From positions 248,001 to 312,000 of the forward strand of contig NZ_JAUSWB010000004.1 of assembly GCF_030814955.1 (NCBI RefSeq): a stretch of 64,000 nucleotides of DNA. The letters run 5' to 3'. The stretch is from Planomicrobium stackebrandtii (lineage in GTDB: Bacteria; Bacillota; Bacilli; Bacillales_A; Planococcaceae). This document shows, piece by piece, positions 16,193-25,900 of the stretch. Each line of letters starts with the position of its first letter. Within the stretch, counting starts at the first letter, position 1. A program made the position numbers and the translations under genes. The notes below the pieces were generated by a model that worked only from the letters and a program-made list of their open reading frames with translations, was not told the DNA's origin and did no database searches.

Positions 16193-17350
16193 GTGATAAT
16201 GGATTTAGTATTCGCGATTGGTAGATTTTTTGTAAATCCGGTTTTATACATAGCATTGCTCGCTGCAGTGTTGTTGGGATATTATCGAGTAAAGAAAGAA
16301 CGCAAGATTTTCAGGATTCGGATTGTCTATGGACTGACAGAATTTAAACGTCTTGTAAAAGATGGCTGGTTATATGCCCTCATTTTTTCTGTGCTGTTTG
16401 CAGGAATCGGACTGGTTGTCCCGATCGGATGGCTGATTGCCTTAAGCATCGTGTCAATTCTATTGATGGCGACGACTTTTTATCAAGCCGGTTCATTCAT
16501 CTATTTAGCGGCAGCTGCTGTTGGAGTAAGCTGGTTGTTCAATGCTAATGAATGGTCTTTGAATTTTGGGTTGTTCAGATTCGAAGGAACAGAATTTGCT
16601 TTTCAATGGCTGATTCCCGTCGCCCTTATTGCAGGTGCGCTGGTATTTGCCGAAGGCAAACTGATCGATAAAGCTGCAGCGGAAGCAGCATCGCCACGTC
16701 TGCATAAATCGGGTCGCGGCCTTAAAGCCGCAGCCTATATCTCAAAACGCTTATGGCTATTGCCGATTTTATTGGTGGTGCCGGGTGAGTTAATTGATTC
16801 GTATGCACCCTATTGGCCACAGTTGCCGATTGGCGAAACCAGCTTTTCGCTGATTTTGTTCCCGTTCATCTTCGGATTCCAGGGACGTTCTCAGCGGACA
16901 TTGCCGGTTTATCTTTATCCGGTAATTGGCAAAGCCGTTTCAATTTTGGGAGTCAGTATTGTGGTAATCGGCTTGGTTTCTTTATTGTGGGAGCCATTGG
17001 CAATTGCTGCACTGGCTGTCGGAGTGATTGGACGCATCGCCATCTCGATTCATTTTGCACTGAAAGAGCGCAGCGGCAATTACGCCGTTACGCCGCAGTC
17101 TCAAGGAGTCATGATTGTAGATGTGCTGCCGGGTTCGCCTGCTGATAAAATGGGCTTGCTGCGCGGAGAAGTCATCCGCAAAGTAAACGGTATTGCTATT
17201 GCAAACGAGTCGGAGCTGTATGAAGCAATTCAGGTCAATGCGGCACATTGCCGTTTAGAAGTGCTGGACCACAACTTGGAAGTGCGTTTGCGCCAGCATG
17301 TTATTTTCCGTCATGATCATCATCGATTGGGATTATTAGTGGTCAATTAA
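16193..17350 (+). CDS. minJ: MinJ-like membrane protein with PDZ domain
   Basis: 385 residues: about six to eight hydrophobic segments across residues 1-285, then a cytoplasmic PDZ domain (about 295-385; VMIVDVLPGSPADKMGLLRGEVI, RKVNGIAI). In B. subtilis MinJ bridges DivIVA and MinD to place division, and its gene lies in the same order relative to ftsEX and csbA. Similarity is by layout and context rather than a catalytic motif. GTG 16193 has AGGATGG 9 bp upstream; the in-frame ATG 16199 is less well spaced. csbA follows after 12 bp. Confidence 0.8.
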   Translation: MIMDLVFAIGRFFVNPVLYIALLAAVLLGYYRVKKERKIFRIRIVYGLTEFKRLVKDGWLYALIFSVLFAGIGLVVPIGWLIALSIVSILLMATTFYQAGSFIYLAAAAVGVSWLFNANEWSLNFGLFRFEGTEFAFQWLIPVALIAGALVFAEGKLIDKAAAEAASPRLHKSGRGLKAAAYISKRLWLLPILLVVPGELIDSYAPYWPQLPIGETSFSLILFPFIFGFQGRSQRTLPVYLYPVIGKAVSILGVSIVVIGLVSLLWEPLAIAALAVGVIGRIAISIHFALKERSGNYAVTPQSQGVMIVDVLPGSPADKMGLLRGEVIRKVNGIAIANESELYEAIQVNAAHCRLEVLDHNLEVRLRQHVIFRHDHHRLGLLVVN

Positions 17351-17362
17351 GGAGATAACCAA

Positions 17363-17620
17363 ATGGAATCAATGGTAACAAAATTTTTCCTGTCGCTGCT
17401 GGTACCAGGATTGCTCGTCATTTTATTCACAAGAGTTACATTCAACCACATTGTTGCATTGATTTTGACTGTGGCACTGATTGCGGCTGCTGTTTATGCG
17501 GGTTATACCCATACCTGGCTGCTGTTCGTCGCGAATGCGGCTTCTCTTACCGCCGGGTTCTGGTATTCTACCAGAATGTTCAATCGCAGGAAAAAAGCCG
17601 AAACTCATGAAAATGAGTAA
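17363..17620 (+). CDS. csbA: CsbA-like small membrane protein
   Basis: 85 residues with three hydrophobic segments and the family core LFTRVTFNH (residues about 21-29), matching CsbA (DUF2198). In B. subtilis csbA is a sigma-B-controlled general stress gene of unknown function close to minJ. AAGGAG lies 9 bp before the ATG. The final codons form the left arm of the terminator. Confidence 0.88.
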   Translation: MESMVTKFFLSLLVPGLLVILFTRVTFNHIVALILTVALIAAAVYAGYTHTWLLFVANAASLTAGFWYSTRMFNRRKKAETHENE

Positions 17621-17633
17621 CGGCTTTTTTTTT
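17590..17633. terminator. Bidirectional terminator between csbA and azlD
   Basis: AAAAAGCCG pairs with CGGCTTTTT, and inside it ACTCAT pairs with ATGAGT. A- and T-runs on both sides suit both converging genes. The left arm is coding sequence of csbA and the inner stem includes its stop. Confidence 0.92.
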
Positions 17634-17639
17634 GTAAAT

Positions 17640-17945
17640 TTAAATAAAGACACTGAATACTGCCAGCACTGCGATAGAACCGAGTACGACGATCATCACA
17701 TTGGCACCTGTAAAAGCAATGCCAAACGCTGCCAGGGCACCGATGACGCCAAACCAGATATTTTCCTGAATAAAAAAGATCGCCGGAAAAATCAACGCGC
17801 CTAAAACGGCGTACGGAATATTACGCAAGACGTTTTGAACGGGTTCTGGCAACTCCCGGCCTTCCAAAAATGTCAGCGGAATGGCACGAGGGATATAAGT
17901 CACCACGGCCATGCCAAGTATCATCCACCAATACCACGAACCCAT
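17640..17945 (-). CDS. azlD: AzlD, branched-chain amino-acid exporter small subunit
   Basis: About 101 residues with four hydrophobic helices (YWWMILGMAVVTYIPRAIPL, VLGALIFPAIFF, IGALAAFGIAF, IVVLGSIAVLAVF). The TYIPR..P block is typical of AzlD. It works with AzlC as a branched-chain amino-acid (azaleucine) efflux pair. The ATG at 17945 overlaps the azlC stop by one base (TAATG), which fixes the start and shows translational coupling. Confidence 0.9.
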   Translation of the reverse strand: MGSWYWWMILGMAVVTYIPRAIPLTFLEGRELPEPVQNVLRNIPYAVLGALIFPAIFFIQENIWFGVIGALAAFGIAFTGANVMIVVLGSIAVLAVFSVFI

Positions 17946-18637
17946 TACGCTTTCACACCTTTCCGGGAAATCCATTCAATGAAAATCGCTGAAGCCAAAG
18001 TCGAAACCATAATGGCCCAGCCTGTGGACAGCCATTCGGTAAAATAAAAGAAAGAATTGACCAGTCCGGCAATTACTGCGAGGCTGACTACTTTGCGGTT
18101 GCCCCGCATCGAGGGCACCAATAAACCGACGAACATGGCATAAAGCGCAATAGACATGGAAGCCTGAAGAAATTGAGGCAGGTTGGCCCCGATTAAGTGG
18201 CCGACTGCCGTAAAGATAATCCAGCTTCCATAAGCGATGACAATGACACCTGCTGCAAAAGCTGTGCTCAATTTATTGCCTTTTTGAGTAGCCAATACTG
18301 AAAAAGATTCGTCCGTAATGCCGAAAGCATAAAGCGCTTTTTTCCAACGGTCATCCGGCTGCATCTTTTCATTGAGTGAGGCGGTCATAAGGAAATGCCG
18401 GATGTTGACGATAAAAGTATTTAAAACAATAACCGCCGGTGCGACTCCTGCTGTAATAAGAGTCAAGGAGATGTATTGGGCAGCTCCTGCAAAAACAAAG
18501 ATGCTCATCGCTGTTGCTTCCCACAGTGACAGGCCGGTGGTCTTGGCCAACAAACCAAAGGTCAATGCTATCGGAAAATAGCCGATCGCTATACTGGTAC
18601 CGGCCTTTATGCCGGCTGAAAATTCACGTCCGCCCAT
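17945..18637 (-). CDS. azlC: AzlC, branched-chain amino-acid exporter large subunit
   Basis: 230 residues, mostly hydrophobic, with the family start GIKAGTSIAIGYFPIALTFGLLA and the FAGAAQY motif in the second helix region. Partner of AzlD. AAGGAG lies 8 bp before the ATG. The pair is read toward csbA and away from the yhjE-like gene. No Lrp-type regulator is next to it, unlike the B. subtilis azlBCD operon. Confidence 0.92.
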   Translation of the reverse strand: MGGREFSAGIKAGTSIAIGYFPIALTFGLLAKTTGLSLWEATAMSIFVFAGAAQYISLTLITAGVAPAVIVLNTFIVNIRHFLMTASLNEKMQPDDRWKKALYAFGITDESFSVLATQKGNKLSTAFAAGVIVIAYGSWIIFTAVGHLIGANLPQFLQASMSIALYAMFVGLLVPSMRGNRKVVSLAVIAGLVNSFFYFTEWLSTGWAIMVSTLASAIFIEWISRKGVKA

Positions 18638-18776
18638 TTTTTTCGCTCCTTATGTATAGGTATTTCCTTTTCCAAACTCAGTGAAAGAGTGTAAAGTAAT
18701 TATAATAGCATATCATACAAGCTTTTTAGTTTTGAAGAGCATTTATTAAAATTTTGTATTTTAAAGGACTGAGCTT

Positions 18777-19406
18777 ATGTCGGATTTTTTTTCCATGGAG
18801 AATATTGTTGAATTGACCCAGTCCTACCGGGCATTTGGTCCGTTGATCGGCTTCCTGCTGCCGTTCATCGAAGCTTTTCTGCCGTTTCTGCCGTTGTTCG
18901 TCTTTGTCTTTGCCAATGCAACGGCTTATGGACTGTGGCTGGGCTTCCTATTATCCTGGAGTGGTTCAGTCCTGGGTGCCTATGCAGTATTCTTGCTGGT
19001 TCGCAAATATGGCCGGGCGCGGCTGATGAACTTTATGACGCGCCATGAAAAAGTACAAAAACTGATTCATTGGGTCGAGCGGAATGGCTTTGGTCCGCTG
19101 TTCTTGCTGCTGTGCCTGCCTTTTACACCGTCAGCCCTCGTCAACCTGGTCGCAGGCTTGTCGGATATCCGCAAACATTACTACTTGCTGACGGTCATGG
19201 CCGGAAAGTTTGTTATGGTATTTACGATTTCGTTTGTAGGCTATGACCTGCGCGCTTTATTTACGCAGCCTGTGCGGACAGCGGTTGTCATCCTTGTCAT
19301 CATACTGCTGTATATAATCGGTAAAATTCTTGAGAAGCGTTTAAATAAAAAAGTGGAAGCCGATTTTCGATTGGCCAAAGAAGAACGTAAAAAGCAGAAG
19401 CAATAA
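18777..19406 (+). CDS. yhjE: TVP38/TMEM64 (VTT/DedA-like) membrane protein
   Basis: 209 residues with a VTT domain: re-entrant helix segment LIGFLLPFIEAFLPFLPLFVF (two parts), glycine-rich SWSGSVLGAYAVFLLVRKYGR, then the F.PLFLLLCLPFTPSALVNLVAG block and a C-terminal helix with a basic tail. DedA-type proteins act in lipid scrambling or envelope homeostasis; the role here is unknown. In B. subtilis yhjE also lies shortly before addBA. AAAGGA precedes the ATG. Confidence 0.85.
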   Translation: MSDFFSMENIVELTQSYRAFGPLIGFLLPFIEAFLPFLPLFVFVFANATAYGLWLGFLLSWSGSVLGAYAVFLLVRKYGRARLMNFMTRHEKVQKLIHWVERNGFGPLFLLLCLPFTPSALVNLVAGLSDIRKHYYLLTVMAGKFVMVFTISFVGYDLRALFTQPVRTAVVILVIILLYIIGKILEKRLNKKVEADFRLAKEERKKQKQ

Positions 19407-19419
19407 TAGATTATTAGAG

Positions 19420-19468
19420 TTGGCTATTAACGGCAGTTAATCGTATAATAAGAACAAACGTTCTTATT
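19420..19468 (+). promoter_or_regulatory. addBA promoter with LexA-like operator
   Basis: TTGGCT (19420-19425), 18-bp spacer and TATAAT (19444-19449) form the promoter. A perfect inverted repeat AATAAGAAC / GTTCTTATT (19447-19455 and 19460-19468) with AAAC between overlaps it. Its core GAAC-N4-GTTC matches the Gram-positive LexA (DinR) box, so DNA-damage control of addBA is predicted. Confidence 0.72.
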
Positions 19469-19483
19469 TGAGGGAGTGATCAT

Positions 19484-22400
19484 GTGTCTTTGCGCATAAT
19501 ATATGGCAGAGCGGGAGCTGGAAAAACTCGTTTTGTTCAAGATGAAATTGTGGAAGAGCTAAAGCGGCAGGCTGATGGAGAACCGATTTTCCTTATCGTG
19601 CCGGACCAGATGTCGTTTTCTACCGAGTATCGCCTTGCTGCGTCCTATGGCATGAATGGCATGATCCGCGCACAGGCGATCACCTTTAAGCGGCTTGCAT
19701 GGCGCGTCCTTCAGGAAGTCGGGGGCATCAGCAGAAAAGAAGTGGATACATTCGGCTACCGAATGCTGATTCGGAGCCTGCTGGAAGAGCATCGCGACGA
19801 TTTTCAATTGTTTCGCAGAGCTGCCGGAAAGCGGGGCTTTACGGACCAGATTGAACAACTGGTGAAGGAGTTTGCCCGCTATTGTGTAGACTGTGGGGAA
19901 TTGAGCTCGATCCGTTCTTCATTGGCGGAGGCAGGCGCACCAAAAACCTTGCTGGACAAAGCGGAGGACCTGGAATTGATCTTGACCGAGATTGAGAACC
20001 GTCTGGGCAAAGTATTTGTGGATTCTGAAGGCCATTTAGCCTTATTGAGTGAAAAAATTCCTTATTCCGATTTAGTCAAAACGACCACGATCTACATCGA
20101 TGGATTTGTGACATTCACAGCAAGAGAGTATGAAATTCTTTTTGAACTAATGAAACATGCCAAGTCAGTGACCATTGCCTTGCCGATGGATGAGCAAACC
20201 GACCCGAACGACGAACAGGCTTTGTTTTACCAGTCCGCCAATACAGCCCGCCGCTTGAGCGAAGAAGCTGCCAAAGAGGGCATTGAGATTGAAAATCCGG
20301 TGCACCTTGCTTTGCCGCGCCGTTTTGCTCAACCTGAACTCGAGCATATCGAGCGGCATTTTGATGATTATCCATTGCCGAAAATTCAAGGGCATGGCCA
20401 TGTGTCTTTGGTCGAGTCTTCGAACCGGCGAGCTGAAATGCATGCGGTTGCGCGAAGGATCAGAGATCAAGCGAGGAATGGCCTTCGCTATAGTGAAATT
20501 GCCATCCTGTACCGGCAGCCGGAAATTTATGACGAATTGATCAATACCATTTTTCCGCAATATGACATACCGTATTTTATCAGCCAGAAAAAATCGATGC
20601 TGCATCATCCCTTGATTGAATTCAGCCGTTCAGTTCTTGAATCCGTTGTCTCCAATTATTCCTATGAGTCCGTGTTCCGGGCCGTAAAAACGGATTTATT
20701 TTTTCCATTGGGACCTGTTTCCAAGTGGCGGGAGCGAAGTGATGTACTGGAGAACTTCGTTATAGCCAATGGGATATATGGGGAACGCTGGTTTGAGGAA
20801 AAGCGCTGGTTTTACAAAAAATATCGCGGTCTGGAATTTCATACTTCTATACAAACAGATGAAGAATTGGCGGCACAGATGGAGCTTCATGCTGTCCGTG
20901 ATTTGATCAGGGACCCTTTGGCCGAGTTAAAAGAGCACCTAAAGCATGCGAAAACCGGAAAAGACGTTGCGGAAGCTTTGTTCCTATTTATCGAGAAAAT
21001 GGATGTATACGCAAAAATTCAGGCGTTGAGAGAGCGTGAAGAAAATGAGCACCGCCTATTGGCAGCTACTGAACATGAACAGGCTTGGAACCAGTGGATT
21101 GGTGTGCTGGATCAGTTTGTGCTGATGTTTGGAGACAAAGAAATCGACCTGGCAACAGCTGTTAAAATTTTGGATGAAGGATTTGAAACATTGGAGTTTT
21201 CCCGCATTCCGCCTTCGCTGGACCAAGTGACGGTGTCTAAAATCGATTTGGCGCGTTTGATGGACATCAAGTCGGTTTTCGTCATCGGCGCCAATGATGG
21301 AGTACTGCCTAAGCGCATCGAGCAGGAAGGGATTTTGACCGATACGGACCGGGATTGGTTTGCACAAATTGGCTTTGAGTTGGCTCCGACGTCGAAGATG
21401 CGTTTAATGGATGAAACCTATATGGTTTATCGGGCATTCACATCTGCCTCGGATTTGCTGACAGTATCATTTCCGATTGCAGATGAAGAAGGAAAAGCGC
21501 TGCTGCCTTCTCTTTATATCCAAAAATTGAAGGACATGCTGTCAATCGATCTAATCCCTGCAGTTATCGACCCGGAAGAACTGATGGACGCGTCACCGAT
21601 GGCTTATATTTCACATCCTCGGGCGACGTTGGCTTATTTGACTTCGCAGATTCGCAGCGGAGACTTGACCGCCGAATGGCGTGCCGTTTTGGACTATTAT
21701 CGTGAAGATCCGTTTTGGTCATCTGTCATTGAGCGAATTTTAGCACCGATCAAACCAAACACAGCAGACCCATTGCGCCAAGACATTGCTGAACCATTAT
21801 ACGGCTCTCCCATTTCATCCAGTGTTTCACGGGTTGAAACCTATTACAGCTGCCCATTTGCGCATTATGTTACTTACGGCCTTCGCCTTGAAGAGCGCAG
21901 TCAGTATAAATTGGCGGCTCCTGCTATGGGAGATCTTTTCCATGCAGCGATCAAATGGATTTCGGACGAAGTGTTGAGGCTTGGCGTTTCCTGGTCATCC
22001 CTAACCCGGACACAATGCCAGAATTTGGCCAAAGAAGCGATTGAACAGTTGTCGCCTTATTTCGTCAATCATATCCTGATCAGCTCCCACCGCTACCGAT
22101 ATATTCAGCACAAGCTGGAGGGCATTATCCGACAGACGGCGTTTATGCTCAGCAAGCACGCTAAAGTGTCAGGATTTGTGCCAGTGGCCTTGGAAGTCGG
22201 TTTTGGTCCGCAAGAAACGATTCCACCACTCGACATCCCGTTGAACAACGGCCGTAAGATGAATGTCCGCGGCAGGATAGACCGGATTGATTCGACCGAA
22301 ATACATGGCAAACCGTATTTGCGTGTGGTCGATTACAAATCATCCAAACAGGGGCTTGACCTCAGCAATGTCTATCACGGCCTGTCCTTGCAGACGTTCA

Positions 22401-22960
22401 CGTATCTGGATGTGGCATTGACCCACTCGGACCGCTGGCTTGGCAAGAGAGCGGAACCAGCAGGCGTACTTTATTTCCATATGCACAATCCGATGCTGAA
22501 ACTGACCAAATTGATGACTGCCGAGGAACTGGAAGAAGAAATGGCCAAATCATTTAAAATGAACGGTTTAGTCGTTGAAGATCCTGAAGTTATTCAAGCG
22601 ATGGATGACGGAATTGAAGGCTATTCCAATGTCATCCCGGTACGGCTCAATAAAAGCGGTACGGTGTCCGCTTCCCAGTCGAAAACAGTGGTCAAAGAAG
22701 ATATGCAGGCGATACGCCGATTTGTTCGTGGAAAGCATCAACATGCCGGTAACGGCATACTGGAAGGCAATACAAGCATCACTCCTTATAAAGTAAAAGA
22801 AGATACACCTTGCCAGTTTTGTTCCTACCGTTCTGTCTGCCAATTCGACCCGGCAGATCCGGAACAAAGCTACCGCAAACTCCCCGCCTTGTCGCCGGAT
22901 AAGGCAGTAGAGTTGATCAGAAAGGAGGCTGCTGACGATGATACCGAAAAAACCGAGTGA
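19484..22960 (+). CDS. addB: AddB, ATP-dependent deoxyribonuclease subunit B
   Basis: 1158 residues. Walker A GRAGAGKT (8-15) starts an inactive-helicase-like half that scans for Chi. The C-terminal RecB-family nuclease has VDYKSSKQ and is held by an iron-sulfur cluster: one cysteine in YYSCPF (about residue 788) and three in CQFCSYRSVC near 1110, the AddB pattern. With AddA it resects double-strand breaks for RecA. GTG start with GAGGGAGTGA upstream. The last 23 bp overlap addA. Confidence 0.96.
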   Translation: MSLRIIYGRAGAGKTRFVQDEIVEELKRQADGEPIFLIVPDQMSFSTEYRLAASYGMNGMIRAQAITFKRLAWRVLQEVGGISRKEVDTFGYRMLIRSLLEEHRDDFQLFRRAAGKRGFTDQIEQLVKEFARYCVDCGELSSIRSSLAEAGAPKTLLDKAEDLELILTEIENRLGKVFVDSEGHLALLSEKIPYSDLVKTTTIYIDGFVTFTAREYEILFELMKHAKSVTIALPMDEQTDPNDEQALFYQSANTARRLSEEAAKEGIEIENPVHLALPRRFAQPELEHIERHFDDYPLPKIQGHGHVSLVESSNRRAEMHAVARRIRDQARNGLRYSEIAILYRQPEIYDELINTIFPQYDIPYFISQKKSMLHHPLIEFSRSVLESVVSNYSYESVFRAVKTDLFFPLGPVSKWRERSDVLENFVIANGIYGERWFEEKRWFYKKYRGLEFHTSIQTDEELAAQMELHAVRDLIRDPLAELKEHLKHAKTGKDVAEALFLFIEKMDVYAKIQALREREENEHRLLAATEHEQAWNQWIGVLDQFVLMFGDKEIDLATAVKILDEGFETLEFSRIPPSLDQVTVSKIDLARLMDIKSVFVIGANDGVLPKRIEQEGILTDTDRDWFAQIGFELAPTSKMRLMDETYMVYRAFTSASDLLTVSFPIADEEGKALLPSLYIQKLKDMLSIDLIPAVIDPEELMDASPMAYISHPRATLAYLTSQIRSGDLTAEWRAVLDYYREDPFWSSVIERILAPIKPNTADPLRQDIAEPLYGSPISSSVSRVETYYSCPFAHYVTYGLRLEERSQYKLAAPAMGDLFHAAIKWISDEVLRLGVSWSSLTRTQCQNLAKEAIEQLSPYFVNHILISSHRYRYIQHKLEGIIRQTAFMLSKHAKVSGFVPVALEVGFGPQETIPPLDIPLNNGRKMNVRGRIDRIDSTEIHGKPYLRVVDYKSSKQGLDLSNVYHGLSLQTFTYLDVALTHSDRWLGKRAEPAGVLYFHMHNPMLKLTKLMTAEELEEEMAKSFKMNGLVVEDPEVIQAMDDGIEGYSNVIPVRLNKSGTVSASQSKTVVKEDMQAIRRFVRGKHQHAGNGILEGNTSITPYKVKEDTPCQFCSYRSVCQFDPADPEQSYRKLPALSPDKAVELIRKEAADDDTEKTE

Positions 22961-25900
22961 TGCCACATGGACCGATGAACAATGGCTGGCGATTTGGGCA
23001 AAGGGCCAGGACATGCTTGTATCCGCCGCAGCCGGTTCAGGAAAAACGGCCGTCTTAATTAATCGAATGATTGAAAAGGTGTTGGCTGAAGAGGATCCCA
23101 TTTCAGTGGACGAGCTTTTGGTCGTTACTTTCACCAATGCATCCGCTGCCGAAATGCGCCATCGCATGTCGAACGCGCTGGAAAAAGCGGTGGCAGAAAA
23201 TCCGGAATCGAGCCACCTCAAAAAACAATTGCGTTTAATCAATAAAGCCCAAATTTCTACCTTGCATTCTTTTTGTCTGCAGGTGGTAAAGCAATATGCT
23301 TATTTGCTCGAAATTGATCCAGGCTTCCGGATTGCCGGAGACACGGAGGCAGCTTTGCTGCGGGATGACATACTCGAAGCAGTTCTTGAAAACGCTTATG
23401 AGGGTGAAGGGGCGGAAGCAGTATACCGTCTCGCAGACAGTTTTACTTCTGATCGAAGCGACCAAGCCATGGAAGTGCTGCTGAGCAAGCTTTATGACTA
23501 TTCACGCGTCCACCCTGACCCTGAGGATTGGCTGCAGCAAGTGCCAGCTTTATACGATGTGGCCGAAACTGCTGCTATCGACGAACTGCCATTTATTGGC
23601 GACTTAAAACTGACGATAGGACATGCTTTAGAGGAAGCACTGCAGCTGACCCAGCAAGGACTGCAACTGGCTTTGCAGCCGGATGGTCCAGCTTTGCTGG
23701 AAGACACGTTCAAGACAGATGCAGAAGTCATCCAAGCTGCCCTCGCTGCTCTGGAAAATTCGTGGGACAGCCTTTATGCTTTTTCAAAGTCATTCCAATT
23801 CGAAAAAGCAGCTTCTATTAAGAAGGATTCCTGTGATCCTGCAGTGGCAGAGGAAGCGAAGGGCATACGCAATGAAGTGAAGAAAATCGTCACAGGTTTG
23901 TTCGATGCCTATTTCACTCGCTCGCCAAAGCGGCTTCTCGAAGAGATGCGCGAAATGGCGCCAATGATGAAGACTTTAGTAAAGCTGACGCAGATTTTCG
24001 CCGACCAATACAAAGTCTTAAAAATTGACCGGGCATTGGTCGATTTCTCTGATTTGGAGCATTACGCATTGGAAATCCTATCGGATGAAGGCAGGCCATC
24101 CGCCATTGCCAAAGAGTACCAGGATCGATTTAAGGAAGTACTGGTAGATGAATATCAGGATACCAACCTACTGCAGGAAACCATTTTAAACCTGGTGAAA
24201 TCCGGTGAAGAACACGACGGCAACTTGTTCATGGTGGGAGATGTAAAACAATCGATCTACCGTTTCCGCCTTGCTGAACCGATGCTGTTTTTAGGTAAGT
24301 ATGCCCGTTTCCGCCACGATGCCGAATCCACAGGGCTGCGCATCGATTTAAATGCGAATTTCCGAAGCCGCAAAGAAATACTGGATGGCACCAACTATAT
24401 CTTCTCGCAGATCATGGGGGAGCGGGTTGGGGAAATCGACTACGATGAAGCGGCTGCATTAAAAGCCAAAGCCCCTTATCCGGATCATCAGATTCCAATT
24501 GAATTAGCATTGATCCACGAGCCGGAAACTGAAGAAGAGGCCGTGGACGAGGATCTGGTTAAATCACAATGGGAAGCACGCTTTATCGCAAAAAAAATAA
24601 AAGAAATGATGGACCAGGAAATGCTGGTGAATGACCCCTGGACACAGCAACAGCGAAAGTTGGAGTACCGGGATATTGTCGTCTTGATGCGCTCCATGAC
24701 CTGGTCGAGTGATTTTGTGGACGAATTCAAAATGGCCGGCATTCCGTTGTATGCGGAATTGACCGGCGGCTATTTTGATGCGCTTGAAGTGATGATCATG
24801 CTCAATACGCTGCGAGTCATTGACAACCCATACCAGGATATTCCACTCGCTTCTGTCTTGCGTGCACCGTTTATCGGATTAAAGGAAAATGAGCTCGCTG
24901 AGATCCGGCTGGCCGCACCTCAGGCCTCGTTTTACGAAGCAGTGAAAACCTTTATGCGTGCAGGAACAGGCATTGATCCTGCAGCGGCTAAGAAGCTGCA
25001 GCGCTTTGTCCTTCAACTGGAAGGATGGCGCAACCAGGCTCGGCGGGGCTCCCTGGCAGAACTGATCTGGCAGGTTTATCTGGATACGAATTATTACGAG
25101 ATGGCAGGTGCGATGACCAACGGCAAGCAGCGTCAGGCTAATTTGCGCGCTTTACATGACCGGGCACTGGAATACGAGAAAACTTCTTTCCGCGGATTGT
25201 TCCGCTTTTTGCGTTTTATTGATCGGATGCGTGAGCGGGGGGATGATTTGGGAACAGCCAAATCGCTCAGTGAAAAAGAAAATGTCGTTCGTCTTATGAC
25301 TGTCCACAAGTCGAAAGGGCTGGAGTTTCCAGTAGTCTTTTTTGCAGGCACTGGCCGTTCTTTTAACGAAATGGATTTTCGAAAATCCTATCTGTTCGAT
25401 CAGGACTATGGATTGGCAGTTAAGGCAGTCAATCCTGACACGAGAATTGAATATACATCTTTGCCTTTCCTCGCAGTCAAGGAAATGAAGCAGCTGCAGA
25501 TGAAAGCGGAAGAGATGCGGGTGTTGTACGTCGCAATGACCCGGGCCAAAGAGCGGCTGTTTTTGACGGCTTCTGTAAAAGACATCGAAAAGCTCTTTGA
25601 AAAATGGAAAGTAAGCACCAGCGATGTCCGATTGCCGGATTTCATGCGCTCGCGTGCGAAAGGCTATTTGGATTGGATTGGTCCGGCCGTTGCAAGGCAT
25701 CCCGATGCGGCAGAACATTTGAATGTTAATGGCCATATTCTCAGCCACTCATCCCGATTTCATATTGAAATTATCGAATCCCAGTCATTGCTTCCGGGAG
25801 TTGTGAATTTAGATGAACTGCTGGAAAGAAATGATTCAAATGAAGATTATCGCCAACTAGTCAAACAGCGATTTAACTTTCAATATCCGCATCAAGCGGC

